From the NCBI GenBank assembly GCA_963818925.1, contig CAWFTN010000001.1, positions 434,001 to 498,000 on the forward strand: a stretch of 64,000 bases of DNA, given 5' to 3'. The position numbers and the translations under genes were made by a program. The stretch comes from JAMXLG01 sp963818925 (GTDB taxonomy: Bacteria; Vulcanimicrobiota; Vulcanimicrobiia; Vulcanimicrobiales; Vulcanimicrobiaceae). Shown piece by piece: positions 16,884-26,315 of this stretch; within the stretch, counting starts at the first letter, position 1, and each line of letters begins with the position of its first letter. The notes below the pieces were generated by a model. The model saw only the letters and a program-made list of their open reading frames with translations. It ran no database searches and was not told the DNA's origin.

Positions 16884-17447
16884 TTATGCGTTTACGCGGC
16901 CGATATAGCGCCGGTCTCGCGTGTCTATACGAATAAGATCGTCCGGATTGACGAAAAGCGGGACGTTGACGGTAGCGCCCGTCTCGAGCTTCGCCGGCTT
17001 GCCGGTGTTCGTCGCGGTGTCGCCTTTGAAGCCTGGATCGGTTTCCATGACGCGAAGCTCGACGTGCGGAGGAAGTTCGACACTGATCGGAAGCCCCTCG
17101 TGGAGCTGTACGTCGACCACCATGCCGTCTTTGAGGAAGTCGGCCGGGTCACCGATGAGCTCGCGTTGTATCGTAATGTTCTCGAACGACTCCTGATCCA
17201 TGAAATGAAAGCCTTCGGCGTCGTTGTAGAGCATCTGCATCTGACGGTTGTCTACCGTTGCGCGTTCGAGCTTTTCACCGGCTCGGAACGTGCGTTCGAG
17301 AGTGGTTCCGGTTTTAACGTTCTTGAGCCGGGTGCGAACGAATGCCGCGCCCTTGCCTGGTTTGACGTGCAGAAACTCGATGACGGTCCAGAGGTTGTTA
17401 TCAACGACGATCGTGACGCCGTTGCGGAGGTCGTTCGACGAAATCAT
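16884..17447 (-). CDS. efp: Translation elongation factor P
   Basis: This is EF-P, which relieves ribosomes stalled at polyproline stretches. The 187-residue protein has the KOW-like N domain, with the modified-lysine loop KPGKGAAFVR (K32), and two OB-fold domains ending in ...DTRDRRYIGRVNA. The lysine at the loop tip suggests lysylation-type or no modification rather than arginine rhamnosylation. The same frame stays open far upstream through plsY, but the family N terminus places the start at ATG 17447. It follows plsY by 26 bp. Confidence 0.96.
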   Translation of the reverse strand: MISSNDLRNGVTIVVDNNLWTVIEFLHVKPGKGAAFVRTRLKNVKTGTTLERTFRAGEKLERATVDNRQMQMLYNDAEGFHFMDQESFENITIQRELIGDPADFLKDGMVVDVQLHEGLPISVELPPHVELRVMETDPGFKGDTATNTGKPAKLETGATVNVPLFVNPDDLIRIDTRDRRYIGRVNA

Positions 17448-17473
17448 GACCCGCCACAATACGGGTTCAAGCG

Positions 17474-18085
17474 TTACGACGCCTTCCGGGAGAGGGCAAT
17501 CCTGTTCTCCGTGCCGCTCCGCAGGCGTCCGATGTTTTCGCGATGCGTCCACATGATAAAAAGCGCAACGAAAACGCCGTATGCTGCTTCGGCCCACGAA
17601 CGTGTGAAATAGAAGAGCGCGAACGGCGCGACGATGTTCGCAAGCATCGAGCCGACCGATGAATAGCGCGTCAGCACGAGCGCGCCCACGATCCAACCGA
17701 GGATGACGACGAACCCTGCGGCCCAACTGAGTGCGAAGATTGCGCCGAATGATGTCGCGACGCCCTTTCCGCCTTTCCAGCCAAGCCACGGCGAGAAACA
17801 GTGGCCGAGCACGGCAAACGTCGCAGCGATCGACGCCAGCACATCGGAATGCAACACGTGCAACGCAATGACTACCGGGACGGCTCCTTTGAGCGCATCT
17901 AGGATGAGTACCGCGACGGCGCCGGTCTTTCCGAGCGTGCGCAACGCGTTCATTGCGCCGATGTTGCCCGAACCCGATTTGCGCAGGTCTCTGCGATAGA
18001 AGAAGCGTCCGATCAAATACCCGAAGGGGATCGATCCGATAAGGAACGATCCGATTGCGGTAAGGAACACCGCGAGTGGGTTCAT
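17474..18085 (-). CDS. plsY: Acyl-phosphate:glycerol-3-phosphate acyltransferase PlsY
   Basis: PlsY moves an acyl group from acyl-phosphate to glycerol 3-phosphate, the first committed step of phospholipid synthesis, at the inner membrane. The 203-residue protein has about five helices and the three family motifs: SGSGNIGAMNALR, the GHCFSPWLGWKGGKGVAT loop with its Gly-rich acyl-phosphate site, and THRENIGRL near the C terminus. Its ATG overlaps the der stop by 4 bp, so it is translationally coupled to der. Confidence 0.95.
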   Translation of the reverse strand: MNPLAVFLTAIGSFLIGSIPFGYLIGRFFYRRDLRKSGSGNIGAMNALRTLGKTGAVAVLILDALKGAVPVVIALHVLHSDVLASIAATFAVLGHCFSPWLGWKGGKGVATSFGAIFALSWAAGFVVILGWIVGALVLTRYSSVGSMLANIVAPFALFYFTRSWAEAAYGVFVALFIMWTHRENIGRLRSGTENRIALSRKAS

Positions 18086-19440
18086 CCGATGTTGCCTTCG
18101 CTTTCGCGCCGTGGCCGGAATTCCAGCGTGAGCGGCACGCCTTCGAAATCGAAGTGCTGGCGAATCGTGTTTTCCAAGAATCGTTTGTAGGACGACTGCA
18201 CGAGATCAGGGTCATTGCACGAGAAGACAAAGACCGGTGGATGCACGGCGGGCTGCGTCGCATAGTAAACTTTGAACAATTTGCCGCCGGCTGCAGGCGC
18301 GGGATGCGCAAGCACGGCGTCGCGGATCAATGCGTTGAGTTGCCCGGTCGGAATGCGGCGATCGAGATTTTCGGCGACCCGGTTGACGAGCGGCATCAAA
18401 CTTCCCAATCGGCGCTTCGTCTTTGCGGAGAGAAACGTAATCGGCGCAAATTTTGCAAACGGAATCAAGTCGTGAATGACGTTCGCGAGTTCGCCTTGAC
18501 TGAATTCGCCTTGCTGCTCGCGCGCGAGATCCCACTTGTTGCCGATAATGATCAGCCCTTTGCGTTCTTCGATCGCGAGACCGGCCAGGCGGCGATCCTG
18601 TGCCGTCACACCGACCATTGAATCGAACACGAGGATCGCGATGTCGCAGCGCGAGACGGCGTTGAGCGAGCGCAGCGCGGCATAGTATTCGATCGCGCCG
18701 TGCGCCTCGGGTTTTTTGCGAACGCCCGCGGTATCGATCAGTCGAATTTTGCGGTCGTACCACGGAAACACCGAGTCGATCGCGTCGCGCGTTGTGCCCG
18801 GGACGTCGGAAACGATCGCGCGTTCTTCGCCGATCAGCGAATTGAGCAGAGAACTTTTCCCGACGTTTGGGCGCCCGATGATCGCGAGTGCCAATTCGTC
18901 TTCCGGCATCGCATTGGGCGCATGCGGCGGCAGCAGCTCGACGATGCGATCCAGTAAATCGCCGGTGCCTTCGCCGTGAATCGCGGATACGGAGACCGGT
19001 TCGCCGAATCCGAGGCGTGAAAATTCACCATGCACCGAGGCAAGCGCGCTCGGCGATTCCGTTTTGTTTGCTACGAGCACGATGCGGCGGCGCAACGGGC
19101 GCAAAATCTTTGCGACGTCTTCGTCGAGGGGATGCAGCCCGGTTTGTGCATCGACGACGAAGACAACTGCATCGGCTTCATGTGCCGCGGCTTCGGCTTG
19201 ACTGCGTGTCGCTTCGGCAAACTCATCACCGTGCGCCATGTCCGCTTCCGGATCGATGCCCGCCGTGTCTACGACGCTGAACGTCCGGCCGCGCCACTCA
19301 CAAATGGCGTATAAGCGATCGCGCGTGACGCCCGGCGTGTCCTCGACGATGGCGAGACGCTGACCGATCAACCGGTTGAAGAGCGCACTCTTGCCGACAT
19401 TGGGGCGGCCGACGATGGCGACGGTTGCCGGACGAAGCAT
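18082..19440 (-). CDS. der: Ribosome biogenesis GTPase Der (EngA)
   Basis: Der is a two-GTPase-domain factor needed for 50S subunit maturation. Both G domains are visible: GRPNVGKS with DTPG at the N terminus, then a second GRPNVGKSSLL with DTAG near the middle, followed by the C-terminal KH-like domain. From ATG 19440 the protein is 452 aa, the usual size. The frame also runs back to a GTG at 19509, giving a 23-residue extension with no family counterpart. A GTG at 19470 behind GAGAGG is another possible start. It heads the der-plsY-efp-cyclase-TSUP run. Confidence 0.95.
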   Translation of the reverse strand: MLRPATVAIVGRPNVGKSALFNRLIGQRLAIVEDTPGVTRDRLYAICEWRGRTFSVVDTAGIDPEADMAHGDEFAEATRSQAEAAAHEADAVVFVVDAQTGLHPLDEDVAKILRPLRRRIVLVANKTESPSALASVHGEFSRLGFGEPVSVSAIHGEGTGDLLDRIVELLPPHAPNAMPEDELALAIIGRPNVGKSSLLNSLIGEERAIVSDVPGTTRDAIDSVFPWYDRKIRLIDTAGVRKKPEAHGAIEYYAALRSLNAVSRCDIAILVFDSMVGVTAQDRRLAGLAIEERKGLIIIGNKWDLAREQQGEFSQGELANVIHDLIPFAKFAPITFLSAKTKRRLGSLMPLVNRVAENLDRRIPTGQLNALIRDAVLAHPAPAAGGKLFKVYYATQPAVHPPVFVFSCNDPDLVQSSYKRFLENTIRQHFDFEGVPLTLEFRPRRESEGNIG

Positions 19441-19547
19441 GCTTCCGTCGGTGGGCTCGATGATTTGCACCGGCCTCTCATTCGCAGCAGCGCGGGTCGA
19501 CCCCCACACGCCCGGGGCAGCCCGCCCGCATTGCCGGAAAGGAAAGC

Positions 19548-19844
19548 GTGCGCTATGTCGCCATCGTCCTCCTCGCGAATGTGATATTGATGCTGGAGCT
19601 CGGCGTCACGGCGCAGCAGCTTGCGCGCGTCGACCGCGACGTGCCGTTGCCGTTCGACTTGGACGGGCATGGGCGTGCTCCCGGCGAAGTGAGCGTCATC
19701 AACACCCGGGGCATTGTTCTGGATAGCGAGCGCGTCGACGACGTCTTCACCGTCCGTAATGTGCGTTGGGAGCTTTTCAAAGTCCACTTCGAATTCGACC
19801 AAGACGGAAAGACCTACGAGAGTTCACTTGCTCTCGAACCCTAG
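19548..19844 (+). CDS. Small membrane-anchored or secreted hypothetical protein
   Basis: A 98-residue protein with a GTG start. The N terminus (VAIVLLANVILMLELGVTA) can act as a signal peptide or single anchor. The rest is a polar, beta-rich domain with many acidic residues (VRNVRWELFKVHFEFDQDG). I do not recognise the family. It is divergent from der and ends 4 bp before the miaB start codon, so it probably shares the miaB transcript. Confidence 0.6.
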   Translation: MRYVAIVLLANVILMLELGVTAQQLARVDRDVPLPFDLDGHGRAPGEVSVINTRGIVLDSERVDDVFTVRNVRWELFKVHFEFDQDGKTYESSLALEP

Positions 19845-19848
19845 ATCT

Positions 19849-21246
19849 ATGCCCAGAATTTATATCGAGACGTTCGGCTGCCAGATGAATGAAGCCGACT
19901 CGCAATACATCGCGGACCGCGCAGCCTCCGCCGGCTACGACATTGCATCGAAGCCGGAAGAAGCGAATGTGCTCGTGCTCAACACGTGCACCGTGCGCGA
20001 CAACGCCGAGCGTCGCGCGTACGGACGCATGAACCACTTCAAAGTGCTCAAAGAAGCCGACCCCGGCGTGCGCCTCGTCGTGATGGGATGCTTGGCCGAA
20101 CAGGACAAGGATCGCATGCAGACGCTTGCGCCGCACGTCGACGCGGTCTTCGGCACGAAAGAATTGGTGCAGCTGGGCGATCAGCTTCAGTCGTGGCAGC
20201 CGTCGTTCGACGATATCGATTTCACTGACGAACGCGCGCTCTTGATGCCGCTCGGCGGTTCGGCCGATGCGGTTACCGACGCGTTCTCGCATCTTCGCGG
20301 GTTCGTAACCGTGCAGCGCGGCTGTTCGTATTACTGCACGTTCTGCATCGTCCCGCACGTGCGCGGACGTTTCGATCACCGGCCGATGCGCGAGATCGTC
20401 GCGGAAGTCGAAAACTTGATCGCGTCCGGCGCGCGTGAAGTGATGCTCGTCGGACAAACGGTCAACGCGTGGAAGGACCCGGCAACCGGCGAGGACTTCG
20501 GCGATCTCTGCAAAGTGATCGGCGCGCTGCCCGGCTTGGAACGCTTGACGTTCATCTCGCCGCATCCGAAAGACTTTACGGAAAAAGTCGTCGCCGATCT
20601 CGCAACGGTTCCGCTGTTGAATCCTCGCGTGCATCTGCCGCTGCAATCGGGAAGCGACGCGATGCTGCGTCGAATGAACCGAAAATACACGATGGCGCAT
20701 TTTCGCGAGAAAGTGGAGCTGATCCACCGCTATCTGCCGCGTTGGGCGATTACGACCGATGTGATCGTCGGCTTCCCCGGGGAAACGGATGCGGATTTCG
20801 ACGCAACGCTCGACTACGTGAAGACGGACGTGTTCAGCAATGCGTTCATGTTCATCTATTCGATTCGACGCGGAACGCCGGCCGCGCGTTGGGAACAAGT
20901 GCCGGGGGAGGTTTCCGCCGAGCGGTTCAAACGGTTGGTTGACGCTCAAAACGCGTCGACGCGCGCCTACCACGACAGGAAGATCGGAACGACGGTTCGT
21001 GCGCTAGTTGTAGGGCCGTCGAAGAAAGATGCGACGAAACTCGCCACAAAGACGACGGATAACGTGACGGTCATCGCGCCGATGCCGGATGACTACGATG
21101 CCGCCCTGTACGCGCGCGAGCCGTGGCTCGACATCGACGTCGCGACCGCGCACGTATGGGGATGTACGGGCACGATTCTTCGGCGCGCCGAACGCTTCGA
21201 GGACGAAGGCGCGCGAGTCGCCCAACCGGTGGTCAGTTTACTGTAG
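19849..21246 (+). CDS. miaB: tRNA-2-methylthio-N6-dimethylallyladenosine synthase MiaB
   Basis: MiaB is a radical SAM methylthiotransferase that converts i6A37 to ms2i6A37 in tRNAs reading UNN codons. The 465-residue protein has the N-terminal UPF0004 domain (YIETFGCQMNEAD and NTCTVRDNA supply Cys for the second 4Fe-4S cluster), the radical SAM CxxxCxxC in CSYYCTFCIVPHVRGR, and a C-terminal TRAM domain. The open frame starts earlier, but ATG 19849 matches the family start. MiaA, which makes its substrate, is encoded 5 kb downstream. Confidence 0.95.
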   Translation: MPRIYIETFGCQMNEADSQYIADRAASAGYDIASKPEEANVLVLNTCTVRDNAERRAYGRMNHFKVLKEADPGVRLVVMGCLAEQDKDRMQTLAPHVDAVFGTKELVQLGDQLQSWQPSFDDIDFTDERALLMPLGGSADAVTDAFSHLRGFVTVQRGCSYYCTFCIVPHVRGRFDHRPMREIVAEVENLIASGAREVMLVGQTVNAWKDPATGEDFGDLCKVIGALPGLERLTFISPHPKDFTEKVVADLATVPLLNPRVHLPLQSGSDAMLRRMNRKYTMAHFREKVELIHRYLPRWAITTDVIVGFPGETDADFDATLDYVKTDVFSNAFMFIYSIRRGTPAARWEQVPGEVSAERFKRLVDAQNASTRAYHDRKIGTTVRALVVGPSKKDATKLATKTTDNVTVIAPMPDDYDAALYAREPWLDIDVATAHVWGCTGTILRRAERFEDEGARVAQPVVSLL

Positions 21247-21249
21247 GGC

Positions 21250-21537
21250 CTATTCCATGCAATCCGGGATGGGATCGAGAACACTGAAGAGCTTCCGCAA
21301 TTCGAAGGTAAACCACGGAAACGGTTCGTTCGTAAAGCGATCCGGTTCTTGAAATTGCTCTGTTTTGCCGTCGGGCGTGTGTGCGACGATCGTGCGTTTG
21401 CGAAAGTCCACGCGTGACGCAAAATGACTGCGAGCTCGGCGTGAACGGCTCCATGCCGGGCGCGGGCTCACCTTGGGGTGCGTCTCACCGTCCAAGTACT
21501 CGATGTATTCGGGCTCGGTACGATACTCGATTCGCAT
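21250..21537 (-). CDS. Hypothetical protein (95 aa)
   Basis: A 95-codon frame convergent with miaB and ending 4 bp from its stop. The product is charged and soluble, beginning MRIEYRTEPEYIEYLDGE, with a basic middle (SRSRRARSHFASR) and an aromatic C-terminal part (FPWFTFELRKLFSVL). No known domain is recognised. It fills the space between miaB and mutS with no competing frame, which supports it, but no strong ribosome site precedes the ATG. Confidence 0.5.
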   Translation of the reverse strand: MRIEYRTEPEYIEYLDGETHPKVSPRPAWSRSRRARSHFASRVDFRKRTIVAHTPDGKTEQFQEPDRFTNEPFPWFTFELRKLFSVLDPIPDCME

Positions 21538-21583
21538 GACTTGTCCACAGGAAACATATCACGAGGCCTAGGGGCGGTGCCGA

Positions 21584-24097
21584 GTGGCACCTAACTACAA
21601 GCGCTTCACGATGAGCGAAGCGGTCAAGTACTCGCCGATGCTGGAGCAGTACTTTGGGATGAAAACCAAACATCCCGAAGCGATTCTGCTTAGCCGCGTC
21701 GGCGATTTCTACGAAGCTTACGGCGAGGACGCCGAAACGATCGCGCGCGCATTGCAAATTGCCTTGACAAGCAAAGAAGCGGGTAGCGGACGCCGCGTCG
21801 CAATGGCGGGTGTTCCGCATCACGCGCTCTCCGGCTACTTGCACAAACTCGTGCAGCAGCGCTTCATCATAGCGCTTGCCGAGCAGCTCGAAGTTCCGGT
21901 ACCGAACAAACTCGTGCGGCGCGACGTCGTGCGCATCGTGACGCCCGGTACGTTGATCGAAGATCAACTGCTCGACGGCAAGCAGAACAATTACCTCGCC
22001 GCGCTCACGCTGCTGAACGATTCGTTCGCGCTTGCGTATGCCGACGTATCCACGGGATACTGCTCGGCAACGGCGATGTCGGGCGAAGCGGCGTACGATG
22101 AAATCCTCGCCGAACTCGCGCGCGTCGGTCCATCGGAGATCGTCGGCGACTTACCGGCGGACGTGCGGGCGACGCTTGCGACCGCGGTCGAACCGCTCGG
22201 CGCTCGTCTCGCGGCGCCGTCCCTGGGTTTAGTCGAAGCGCGCGCTCGTGCGGGCATCGACGGTTTTTCCCTCGACGAATCGGTTGCGATCCATCGCGCG
22301 CTCGATGCGCTCGCCGCATTCGTCAAGCGGACCGGAATCACAAACGGCAACGAAGGCCTGCATGCGCCGGCGTTTTACCGTCGCGCGGAGTTTCTCTCGC
22401 TCGATCCGTCGACACGAAAACATCTTGAGCTCACGCGCGCGCAAGGGCAGAATCCGCGCGCGACGCTGCTTGCGACGCTCGATGAATGCGCGACGACGAT
22501 GGGTTCGCGGATGCTCGCGCGATGGATACAAGCCCCGCTCGTGAATCGTGAAGCGATTGCCGTTCGTCAGGACGCCGTTGCGACGCTGCTCGCCGAACAC
22601 GCGCGGCGCGAAGCGATACGGAACGTTCTCAAGGGCTGTTTCGATTTGGAACGCATCGCGCAGAAAGCGCGATTCCGGCGTGCGGCGCCGCGCGACCTTG
22701 CCTCGCTCCGTCGCACGCTCGACGTCATTCGGCCGCTTCGCCAAGTTGTGCCGCCGCAACTCGCACCGCTCGCCGAGCGCGTCGACAACTTCGACGAGTT
22801 GTTCGAAGATTTGCAGCGTACGCTCGTCGATGAACCGCCTGCCGCCGTTACGGACGGCGGCGTCATCAGGCCCGACGCGAATGCGGAACTTGCGGAATGC
22901 GTGACGCTACGCACCGGCGCGCGTTCGAAACTCTCCGAGCTCGAAGAGCGCGAGCGCGAACGTACCGGCATCCGATCGCTGAAGATCAAGTATGCGAGCG
23001 CGTTTGGCTATGCGATCGAAGTATCGAAAGCGCAAGCCGGGTCGGTGCCCGCGGATTACGTGCGCAAACAAACACTGACGACCGGCGAGCGCTTTATCAC
23101 GCCGGAGCTCAAGGAGCTCGAACTAGCGATTTCGACCGCGCAGTCGCGCCAAGAGCGGCTCGAAGCGCGTCTCTATGAAGAACTGTTGGAACGTGTTGCC
23201 GTGCAGGCCGAAGCATTACTTGCAGCGGCGGACGCGATCGCCGAGATCGACGTGCTCTGCGCGCTCGCGCAATGCGCCGCCGAGCGCGGCTACGTCCGTC
23301 CCGAATTCGTCGACGAAAGCGTGGTCGGCGTCGAGGAAGGGCGCCATCCGGTAATGGAAGCGGTTCTGCGCACCAATTTCGTTCCGAACGACGTGCGGCT
23401 CGAGGCCGGTTCGCATCGTTTCATTTTGCTCACCGGCCCGAACATGGGCGGCAAGTCGACCTATCTGCGCCAAACCGGGCTGCTCGTCATCATGGCGCAA
23501 GTCGGATCGTTCGTTCCGGCTCGCGCGATGCGATTGGGGGTCGTGGACCGCATCTTCACGCGCATCGGAGCCGGCGACGACTTGGCCTCGGGCCAGTCGA
23601 CGTTTTATATGGAGATGGCGGAAGCCGCGAACATCCTCCGCCGCAGCACGCGCCATTCGCTGCTCTTGATCGATGAGGTCGGGCGCGGAACCGGCACGAT
23701 CGACGGTTTGTCGATTGCGCAGGCGATCTGCGAGTTCTTACTCGGTCTCGACGCGCAATCGCCGATGGCGCTCTTCGCGACGCATTTTCATGAATTATGC
23801 GCGCTCGCCGAACATTGGCCGCTCGTTGCCAATTACCACATCACGGCAGTCGAGAATACCACGCACGGTGGTGCACCCGTGTTTTCGCATCGCGTGCAGG
23901 CGGGAAGTTCATCGCGTTCGTTCGGCATCGAAGTTGCGAAAATGGCCGGACTTCCGGCGGAAGTCATCGAGCGCGCGCAAGAGATCTCCGACGCGCTCTC
24001 CGGAAAAGCCGACCTTGAGGAGCAAGTTCCGTTGCGTCGCCGGATCGCGCGATCGTCGGCCACGGAATTGCAGCTGTCGTTCTTACAACGCGAATAG
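21584..24097 (+). CDS. mutS: DNA mismatch repair protein MutS
   Basis: MutS recognises mismatches and, with MutL, starts repair. The 837-residue protein has the mismatch-binding Phe-x-Glu in GDFYEAY (domain I), connector, lever and clamp domains, and the C-terminal ABC-type ATPase with Walker A GPNMGGKSTYL near residue 620, Walker B LLLIDEVGRGTGTIDG and the ATHFHEL switch. The best start is GTG 21584 behind an AGGGG stretch. ATG 21611 is an alternative. The 3' end overlaps the convergent ogt gene by 15 bp. Confidence 0.96.
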   Translation: MAPNYKRFTMSEAVKYSPMLEQYFGMKTKHPEAILLSRVGDFYEAYGEDAETIARALQIALTSKEAGSGRRVAMAGVPHHALSGYLHKLVQQRFIIALAEQLEVPVPNKLVRRDVVRIVTPGTLIEDQLLDGKQNNYLAALTLLNDSFALAYADVSTGYCSATAMSGEAAYDEILAELARVGPSEIVGDLPADVRATLATAVEPLGARLAAPSLGLVEARARAGIDGFSLDESVAIHRALDALAAFVKRTGITNGNEGLHAPAFYRRAEFLSLDPSTRKHLELTRAQGQNPRATLLATLDECATTMGSRMLARWIQAPLVNREAIAVRQDAVATLLAEHARREAIRNVLKGCFDLERIAQKARFRRAAPRDLASLRRTLDVIRPLRQVVPPQLAPLAERVDNFDELFEDLQRTLVDEPPAAVTDGGVIRPDANAELAECVTLRTGARSKLSELEERERERTGIRSLKIKYASAFGYAIEVSKAQAGSVPADYVRKQTLTTGERFITPELKELELAISTAQSRQERLEARLYEELLERVAVQAEALLAAADAIAEIDVLCALAQCAAERGYVRPEFVDESVVGVEEGRHPVMEAVLRTNFVPNDVRLEAGSHRFILLTGPNMGGKSTYLRQTGLLVIMAQVGSFVPARAMRLGVVDRIFTRIGAGDDLASGQSTFYMEMAEAANILRRSTRHSLLLIDEVGRGTGTIDGLSIAQAICEFLLGLDAQSPMALFATHFHELCALAEHWPLVANYHITAVENTTHGGAPVFSHRVQAGSSSRSFGIEVAKMAGLPAEVIERAQEISDALSGKADLEEQVPLRRRIARSSATELQLSFLQRE

Positions 24098-24598
24098 AGG
24101 GAGTTCGGGCGCGAGCGCGCCTTCGAATTCGAGCAGCGCGCGTTTGAGCGGAAGTCCTCCGCCGAAACCCGTCAACTCGCCGTTACTGCCGATGACGCGG
24201 TGACACGGGATGACGATCGGAATCGGGTTTGTGCCGTTGGCGCGTCCGACCGCCCGCGCACCATTGAGCAATCCCAATTCTGCAGCAATCGCCCCGTATG
24301 ACGTCGTTCGTCCGTACGGTATCGCGCGCAATCGTTCCCAGATGGAGCGCTCAAACTCGGTCCCACGCGCATCGAGCGGCAGATCGAACGTGCGTCGCGC
24401 ACCGGTGAAGTATTCGAGCAATTGCGAATGCGCGCGTTTCATCCCCGCCCTCGCACCCATAGGCATCGCCGCGCGCGAATCGCGGAACGGTCCGCGGTTC
24501 GGCAACGAGACTTCCAGTAAAACGCCGTTCGAGTCCACACCGATCTGCATTGCGCCGAACGGTGTCTCGATCGTCGAGCGATACAGGCTCGAGTCCAT
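24083..24598 (-). CDS. ogt: Methylated-DNA-protein cysteine methyltransferase
   Basis: This suicidal repair protein removes O6-methylguanine and O4-methylthymine adducts by moving the alkyl group to its own cysteine. The 171-residue product has an N-terminal RNase H-like domain and the C-terminal DNA-binding domain with the active-site PCHRV (C132), preceded by the VGRANGTNPIPIVI segment. The minus-strand frame stays open for another 900 bp, but that extension is antisense to mutL and can be ignored. It sits between mutS and mutL in opposite orientation. Confidence 0.93.
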   Translation of the reverse strand: MDSSLYRSTIETPFGAMQIGVDSNGVLLEVSLPNRGPFRDSRAAMPMGARAGMKRAHSQLLEYFTGARRTFDLPLDARGTEFERSIWERLRAIPYGRTTSYGAIAAELGLLNGARAVGRANGTNPIPIVIPCHRVIGSNGELTGFGGGLPLKRALLEFEGALAPELPLFAL

Positions 24599-24622
24599 GA
24601 TTGGTGAACGTTTTCGGCACCG

Positions 24623-26314
24623 ATGTCCACGATCCGTTTGCTCGATCCCGTTACCATTGGCCAAATTGCGGCCGGAGAAGTCATCGAACGGCCGCAGTCC
24701 GTCGTCAAAGAGCTTGTCGAGAATGCCGTTGATGCCGGGGCGACTCGCGTGACGGTCAACATCGAACGCGGTGGACTCGAGCGCATCGAGGTGATCGACG
24801 ACGGCCGCGGTATCGGGCCCGACGATCTCCCGCTCGCAGTGCGCCGCCACGCAACGAGCAAGCTTTCCGACGCAGGCGATCTCGAAACGGTTGCTACGCT
24901 CGGCTTCCGCGGCGAGGGCCTCGCATCGATCGCGGCGGTCGCGCAGATTGAACTGCGCTCGCGCACGCCGGACGCGGATATCGGCTCGCGCGTTCATGCG
25001 CACGCGGAAGAGGCCCAGGACGTTGAGCCGATTGCGGCGCCGCGCGGCACACACGTCGTTGTCGCAGAACTCTTTGCAAACGTGCCGGTGCGACGGGAAT
25101 ATATGAAGTCGCCCGCTGCCGAGTTCACACGCATCTCGGCGTGGCTCTCGACGTTCGCGCTCGCGTATCCACATGTCACGTTTACGTTGCGCCACGACGG
25201 CAGAGACGTCTGGGTTATGCCCTCGACAGGCGACGTTCGGGAACGCTTGGCAATGGTGTTCGGAAGAGAAGCGGCGTCTTCGCTGATTGCGCTTGAAGAG
25301 GATGCGGCGCGCATGCTCGACGGACACGTGCGCGGATTCATCAGCACGCCCGGGAGCGATCGCGGCGATCGGCGCATGCAGTTGCTGTTCGTGAACGGAC
25401 GGTTGTTGCGGAGCACGTTGATGGCCGGTGCATGGACGGCCGGGTATTCGACGTTCGCGATGATCGGCCGTCATCCGTACGGAGTGCTGTTTCTGGATCT
25501 GCCGCCCGAACATGTCGATCCGAACGTGCACCCGACGAAGAGTGACGTTCGGCTACGCTACGCGAATCAAGTCTTCGATGCGGCCCGGCGCGTGATCGCA
25601 GCGACCCTACGTAATCATGCGACGCAGCGTTTTCGCGATGCGACCGCACCGGCGGTCCCTGTGTCGATGGCTCCGGCTGGAATCGATACGTCACTCGCGC
25701 ACGTGCAGTCACTCTTCGATGACGGCGTTGCCGCCGATTCGGACGACGTTCCCGGACACCGGTTACGCGTGCTCGCGCAACTTCATCGCACATTTATTTT
25801 GGCAAGCGACGGCGATTCGCTGCTTCTGGTCGACCAGCACGCGGCGCATGAACGCATCGCATACGAAACGATCGTTACGCGCGCGAGAGAACACGCCCCG
25901 AGCGAACCGCTCTTGGTGCCGCTGGTCGTCGAGCTCGACGCATCGCAAAGCGTTGCGCTCGAACGCGCGCTCGAAATGTTGCGCGAGGGCGGACTCGACA
26001 TCGAACCATTCGGAGAACAGACGTTTCGCATCATCGCAACGCCGGCGGGGTACGGTGCGCGTCCGTTTGACCTCGCCGGTTTCCTCGAGGATTTAACCGG
26101 TGAGCCGAAGCAGCGTGACGTTCGCGAACGCATTTGGGCGTCGCTTGCATGCCACTCGGTCACCGTCGCCGGCGAGCGCCTCGCGACCGAAGAGATGACG
26201 ACCCTCGTCGAACGCCTCCATGTCTGCGCGAACCCCATGCATTGTCCGCACGGCCGCCCAACGATGGTACGTCTTGCCCCGGACGATCTCGCGAAGATGT
26301 TCAAACGAATTTAG
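24623..26314 (+). CDS. mutL: DNA mismatch repair protein MutL with endonuclease motif
   Basis: MutL couples MutS to downstream repair. The 563-residue protein has the GHKL ATPase domain (E30 and N34 in KELVENAVDAGA, DDGRGIG, TLGFRGEGLASI), then a transducer domain and a dimerisation domain. The C-terminal domain has the DQHAAHERIAYE motif (D404 on), which fits DQHA(x)2E(x)4E, and a late CPHGRPT. This is the nicking type of MutL used by organisms without MutH. Confidence 0.95.
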   Translation: MSTIRLLDPVTIGQIAAGEVIERPQSVVKELVENAVDAGATRVTVNIERGGLERIEVIDDGRGIGPDDLPLAVRRHATSKLSDAGDLETVATLGFRGEGLASIAAVAQIELRSRTPDADIGSRVHAHAEEAQDVEPIAAPRGTHVVVAELFANVPVRREYMKSPAAEFTRISAWLSTFALAYPHVTFTLRHDGRDVWVMPSTGDVRERLAMVFGREAASSLIALEEDAARMLDGHVRGFISTPGSDRGDRRMQLLFVNGRLLRSTLMAGAWTAGYSTFAMIGRHPYGVLFLDLPPEHVDPNVHPTKSDVRLRYANQVFDAARRVIAATLRNHATQRFRDATAPAVPVSMAPAGIDTSLAHVQSLFDDGVAADSDDVPGHRLRVLAQLHRTFILASDGDSLLLVDQHAAHERIAYETIVTRAREHAPSEPLLVPLVVELDASQSVALERALEMLREGGLDIEPFGEQTFRIIATPAGYGARPFDLAGFLEDLTGEPKQRDVRERIWASLACHSVTVAGERLATEEMTTLVERLHVCANPMHCPHGRPTMVRLAPDDLAKMFKRI

Positions 26315-26315
26315 A

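Noticed and set aside
19777..20973. Minus-strand open frame (398 codons) opposite miaB
   Set aside because: Composition is Arg-rich shadow sequence, and miaB on the plus strand has intact radical SAM motifs.
24599..25531. N-terminal extension of the ogt frame
   Set aside because: It is antisense to mutL. The known MGMT family start is at 24598.
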